Shown here: positions 5,487-7,875 of the stretch, in pieces
How positions within the stretch are numbered: the stretch's first letter is position 1
How the letters are laid out: each line of letters begins with the position of its first letter
Assembly: GCA_003233025.1 (NCBI GenBank)
Contig: QIKS01000059.1
Span: 1 to 7,875, forward strand
Origin: Hellea balneolensis
Lineage (GTDB): Bacteria; Pseudomonadota; Alphaproteobacteria; Caulobacterales; Maricaulaceae
Reading direction: 5' to 3'
DNA: 7,875 bases
Program-made: the position numbers and the translations under genes
Notes under the pieces: model-generated
The model's database searches: none
What the model was told of the DNA's origin: nothing
What the model saw: the letters and a program-made list of their open reading frames with translations, nothing else

Positions 5487-6317
5487 ATGCAATCTTTAAG
5501 AGATTGTTGGGGTGTATTGTATCGGTTTTTTGGTCGTACAGCTCTTGCTTGGCTCATTGCGCATTTAAGCGCGCAAGCTGCATTGGCGGGTGCGTGGCCT
5601 ACGCCAACGGGCAAAGGGCAGGTTATCAGTACGGTTCTAAGTTCTAAAGCGAGCCAAGCTTTTGATAGTACGGGCAAGTTAAACTCACCAGCCCAGTTTT
5701 CAAAATTTGCATCTTCTCTATACTTGGAACATGGAGTGTCCAAGGACTTAACCCTCATCCTCAGTACCAGGTTTGAAAGCCTGGCGTTTATTGCGGGTGC
5801 GGATGAGGTGCGGTTTACGGGTTTGGGGGATACAACGATTGGGTTTCAAAAAACTGTTCTCCGAGGCAAAAATGCCATTTTATCGGCTCAGGCTAAAATT
5901 ATCTTTGCAGTCCCTGGCGAAACCATAGCAGATGCAGATTTAGGGTTTGGTACCACCCATTTTGAAGGGCGGGTTTTAGTCGGCCGTAGTTTTAAACTGG
6001 CTGGCCGGGACGGTTTTGTCGACGGGCAGGCTGCGTGGCGTATCCGCCCAGATAATGCGCCCGATGAATGGAGTGTAGACGCGACATTGGGGTGGCGGGC
6101 GCGCAAAAACATTCTTTTATTGGGCCAGAGTTTTTTTACAAATGGTTCGGGCGCTGCCGGTATTGCGCGCAATAACCAACGGTTGAAGCTCCAAACTTCC
6201 CTTGTTTATGACCGCTCTCAAGCCATGTCTTTTCAACTGGGTTTCTTTAGTACTGTGGCTGGAAAAAACATCGTATCGGAGACAGGTTTCATCGCCTCTA
6301 TCTGGCGACGTTATTGA
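5487..6317 (+). CDS. Exported protein, probable outer-membrane beta-barrel, function unknown
   Basis: This 276-residue protein has a signal peptide: Arg13/Arg17, a hydrophobic core TALAWLIAHLSAQAALA and likely cleavage after ALA (residue 34). The mature chain begins GAWPTPTGKGQVIST. It shows alternating polar/hydrophobic strands with turns, e.g. FASSLYLEHGV, LTLILSTRFESLAF, GDTTIGFQKTVL, AILSAQAKIIFAVPG, FEGRVLVGRSF, DGQAAWRI, WSVDATLGWRA, LKLQTSLVYDR and MSFQLGFFSTVAG. It ends in an aromatic residue (ASIWRRY), typical of the C-terminal beta-signal read by BamA. The single Cys (residue 7) is in the signal peptide. I do not recognise a named family; a small channel or a structural barrel are both possible. 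GGAGG lies 9 nt before the ATG. The stop overlaps the tail of the LysR gene by 7 bp. Confidence 0.75.
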   Translation: MQSLRDCWGVLYRFFGRTALAWLIAHLSAQAALAGAWPTPTGKGQVISTVLSSKASQAFDSTGKLNSPAQFSKFASSLYLEHGVSKDLTLILSTRFESLAFIAGADEVRFTGLGDTTIGFQKTVLRGKNAILSAQAKIIFAVPGETIADADLGFGTTHFEGRVLVGRSFKLAGRDGFVDGQAAWRIRPDNAPDEWSVDATLGWRARKNILLLGQSFFTNGSGAAGIARNNQRLKLQTSLVYDRSQAMSFQLGFFSTVAGKNIVSETGFIASIWRRY

Positions 6318-7282
6318 GGCTTGATAATCTCAATATCGCTAAATTCTCTAGGCGAGACATAATCACTATGAAACCAGGGCTGGTTTGTAGCATCAAAGAT
6401 TTCCTCCATCCACTGCACCACGGTTTGCACGCGGGCCAACCGGTTGGCATAGGGGCTTTGTACCAACCAAAAATTATAGGTGTAAATAATCCCGTAATCG
6501 AGAATGAGAAGATCTGGATGTAGTTTCGCAATGTATGTTGGCAGCATAGATATGCCCGCGCCGCCCAAAACGGCACTGAGAATTACCGAGCAATTATTGG
6601 CGTTGAGAGTGGGGGTGACCAGTTCTTTTAAAGCCTGGGATTTTTTCTCCCAACTTTCAACAACAAGACCGGATTTGCGCAGATACATCAGATGATAATT
6701 AACGGCGTCTTCCATTGTTTTGGGAAGGCCGTACCGATCTTTATAACTGCGGCTTACCATAGGAACATAATGCAAGGAGCCGAGCGGCTTGGCGACAAAA
6801 TCCATAGGCTTGTCAGTGTTAAATTGGACTTTGATATCCGGCTGCGTTGACGTCGGATATGCTTCGGGGCTTTGATGGGCGAAGCTGAGATTAATCTTTG
6901 GGTTTTTGAATTGAAAATCGGCAATTTTGGGGGCAATGCAATCACTTGTTAAGCCGTCCAGGCATTGGATGGCAACATCCCCCGTGGCGGCATTGTCATA
7001 CCCTATGGCCATATTTTCGATTTGCGTAGCCGACCGGTTCATGGCATCGGCATGGGTCAAAATTTTCTTGCCGATTTCGGTGGTCAACATTCCATTTGGC
7101 GAGCGGGTGAACAAAGCTGCGCCCAGGCGGTATTCCAGGCTCTCAATCCGTTTGCTAATTGTTGGCTGGGTGCGTCCCAACAGGGCGGCTGCTTTGGAGA
7201 TGGAGCCCGTCCGGGAAATAGCCAATAAAATGGCAAAGTCATCCCAATTCACCAGTCTGGAAATTTTATCTATACCCGCCAT
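6311..7282 (-). CDS. LysR-type transcriptional regulator
   Basis: This 323-residue protein has the LysR layout. The N-terminal winged helix-turn-helix is VNWDDFAILLAISRTGSISK followed by AAALLGRTQPTISKRIESLE (about 11-50), then YRLGAALFTRSPNGMLTTEIGKK (51-73). A linker helix (about 75-98) and an effector-binding region follow (GDVAIQCLDGLTSDCIAPKI at 101-120, GAGISMLPTYIAKL at 241-254). I prefer the ATG at 7280-7282, with a weak GAAGAG 10 nt upstream. An in-frame TTG at 7339 would add 19 residues, but it has no ribosome site and would push the helix-turn-helix unusually far in. The DNA-binding half is far more conserved than the effector half, so the ligand cannot be named. LysR regulators usually act on a divergent gene, but no divergent protein gene is present here. 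The tail beyond about residue 305 is unusually long and polar. Confidence 0.92.
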   Translation of the reverse strand: MAGIDKISRLVNWDDFAILLAISRTGSISKAAALLGRTQPTISKRIESLEYRLGAALFTRSPNGMLTTEIGKKILTHADAMNRSATQIENMAIGYDNAATGDVAIQCLDGLTSDCIAPKIADFQFKNPKINLSFAHQSPEAYPTSTQPDIKVQFNTDKPMDFVAKPLGSLHYVPMVSRSYKDRYGLPKTMEDAVNYHLMYLRKSGLVVESWEKKSQALKELVTPTLNANNCSVILSAVLGGAGISMLPTYIAKLHPDLLILDYGIIYTYNFWLVQSPYANRLARVQTVVQWMEEIFDATNQPWFHSDYVSPREFSDIEIIKPQ

Positions 7283-7330
7283 ACAAGCTTTGCTCTTCTT
7301 CGGTCTGACCCCAATGTGTATGTAAGACTT

Positions 7331-7336
7331 ACTATA
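7331..7336 (-). promoter_or_regulatory. Candidate -10 for the LysR gene
   Basis: On the minus strand this reads TATAGT, about 49 nt before the preferred ATG. No good -35 is found at 16-18 nt (CTGGTG is the nearest). That is compatible with an activator-dependent or autoregulated promoter. Confidence 0.3.
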
Positions 7337-7384
7337 CAAATAATGCCATAGACACCAGTTTATTGGTGCCTAGACAGATGTTTA

Positions 7385-7411
7385 TGCCCAATAGGGGCCA
7401 AATATAGGGCA
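7385..7411. promoter_or_regulatory. Dyad TGCCC-N17-GGGCA, possible operator
   Basis: TGCCC (7385-7389) and GGGCA (7407-7411) form an interrupted inverted repeat about 100 bp before the LysR start. Its span is large for a single LysR box. It overlaps a 10-bp direct repeat (AATATAGGGC, AATATAGAGA at 7401-7420). Position and symmetry suit a regulator site; no binding evidence exists. Confidence 0.3.
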
Positions 7412-7450
7412 ATATAGAGATAAACGAGGTTCTGATTGGGGCAGATTAGC

Positions 7451-7496
7451 GGGTTAAGAGGTTGCGGGCGCGAAACTTCTTAGCCCGTATTTTTTT
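7451..7496 (+). terminator. Strong plus-strand intrinsic terminator without an annotated upstream gene
   Basis: In plus-strand RNA, CGGGUUAAGAGGUU (7451-7464) can pair along all 14 positions with the segment that ends UUCUUAGCCCG at about 7487 (two G-U wobbles, loop of about 10 nt). UAUUUUUUU follows at once, ending at 7496. This is the classical intrinsic-terminator layout. In the minus direction, needed for the cytochrome gene that ends at 7495, no U-tract follows the stem. The T-run abuts and shares bases with the cytochrome stop codon. See the findings for the possible plus-strand transcript. Confidence 0.7.
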
Positions 7497-7875
7497 AAGG
7501 CTCGGTCTTTTCTTTTAGATATACGATTAAATCTTCCCGCTGCTGGGCCTTTTTGAGGCCAATGAATGACATTTTTCCCTGAGGGACGAACTGATCTGGA
7601 TCGCTAATATATGCATCAAGTGTTTGCTCGTCCCAAATAATATCCGACGCTATCATCGCCTTGGAATAGGCATATCCTGGCATTGTCCCGGCAGCTCGCC
7701 CAAAAACCCCCCATAAATTTGGCCCGACCCTGTGTCGCCCTCCTTCATCTAAAGTATGACAAGCTCGGCAGCGGGCAAATATTTTCTTGCCAGCATCGGC
7801 GGATGACAGAGGTGTTTGTTGTGTTTGGGATGGCGTATCCGACACTGTCTGCGATAGCACGTCACCGTCTTGCGA
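7495..7875 (-). CDS. Class I c-type cytochrome (c2-like), 3' part; 5' end outside window
   Basis: The last 126 codons are visible. The haem site CRACH (residues 36-40 of the visible part) binds haem covalently and supplies the proximal His. GPNLWGVFGR (51-60) and GYAYS (67-71) are typical of class I cytochromes c. Met102 in PQGKMSFIGL is the likely sixth iron ligand. The protein should carry electrons in the periplasm. A GTG at 7858-7860 could be read as a start, but the frame stays open to the window edge and the GTG version has no signal peptide, which a c-type cytochrome needs. I therefore treat the gene as partial. The region before the haem domain is rich in Ser, Thr and Gln (about residues 8-25), like the flexible tether of membrane-anchored cytochromes such as CycM; the anchor itself is not visible. 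Confidence 0.9.
   Translation of the reverse strand, partial: SQDGDVLSQTVSDTPSQTQQTPLSSADAGKKIFARCRACHTLDEGGRHRVGPNLWGVFGRAAGTMPGYAYSKAMIASDIIWDEQTLDAYISDPDQFVPQGKMSFIGLKKAQQREDLIVYLKEKTEP

Noticed and set aside
6927..7325. Plus-strand 132-codon ORF over the LysR N-terminus
   Set aside because: It is antisense to the helix-turn-helix coding region and carries no motif of its own.
7283..7339. Longer LysR protein from a TTG at 7337-7339
   Set aside because: No ribosome site precedes the TTG, and the extension displaces the helix-turn-helix from its usual near-terminal position.

Overview
The window is a compact, GC-moderate bacterial chromosomal segment that reads as alphaproteobacterial. The best evidence is the tRNA-His gene: it has a G1:U72 pair, A73 and no G at position -1, a combination known from many Alphaproteobacteria. 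A DUF2336 protein, an M48 lipoprotein and a c2-type cytochrome fit that placement. No mobile-element gene, phage gene, CRISPR array or defence gene is visible, and most of the window looks like core genome. A finer taxonomic placement cannot be made from the sequence alone.

Layout, left to right. Positions 1-1808 (minus) are the first 602 codons of an AsmA-family protein whose C-terminus lies outside the window. Divergent from it, across a 154-bp intergenic region, is an M48-family zinc-metalloprotease lipoprotein (1963-2895, plus). tRNA-His(GTG) follows at 2997-3073. Then comes about 400 bp without a credible gene (3074-3471), filled with palindromes, perfect hairpins and three tandem 20-bp repeats. 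A DUF2336 HEAT-like protein (3472-4620, plus) meets NAD kinase (4617-5405, minus) tail to tail, and their stop codons overlap by 4 bp. Divergent from NAD kinase is an exported, probably beta-barrel outer-membrane protein (5487-6317, plus), which overlaps by 7 bp the tail of a LysR-type regulator (6311-7282, minus). A 212-bp spacer with a dyad and a strong plus-strand terminator-like hairpin follows. The window ends in a partial c-type cytochrome (7495-7875, minus).

Functionally, several genes concern the cell envelope: AsmA (inner-membrane-anchored, linked to lipid transport and outer-membrane integrity), the M48 lipoprotein (periplasmic or outer-membrane protein quality control) and the putative barrel. 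NAD kinase, tRNA-His and the cytochrome are housekeeping. No multi-gene operon is evident, since almost every neighbouring pair of protein genes is divergent or convergent.

The least explained parts are the intrinsic-terminator-like structure at 7451-7496, which has no annotated plus-strand gene to serve and may end a small RNA divergent from the LysR gene, and the repeat-rich spacer after the tRNA.
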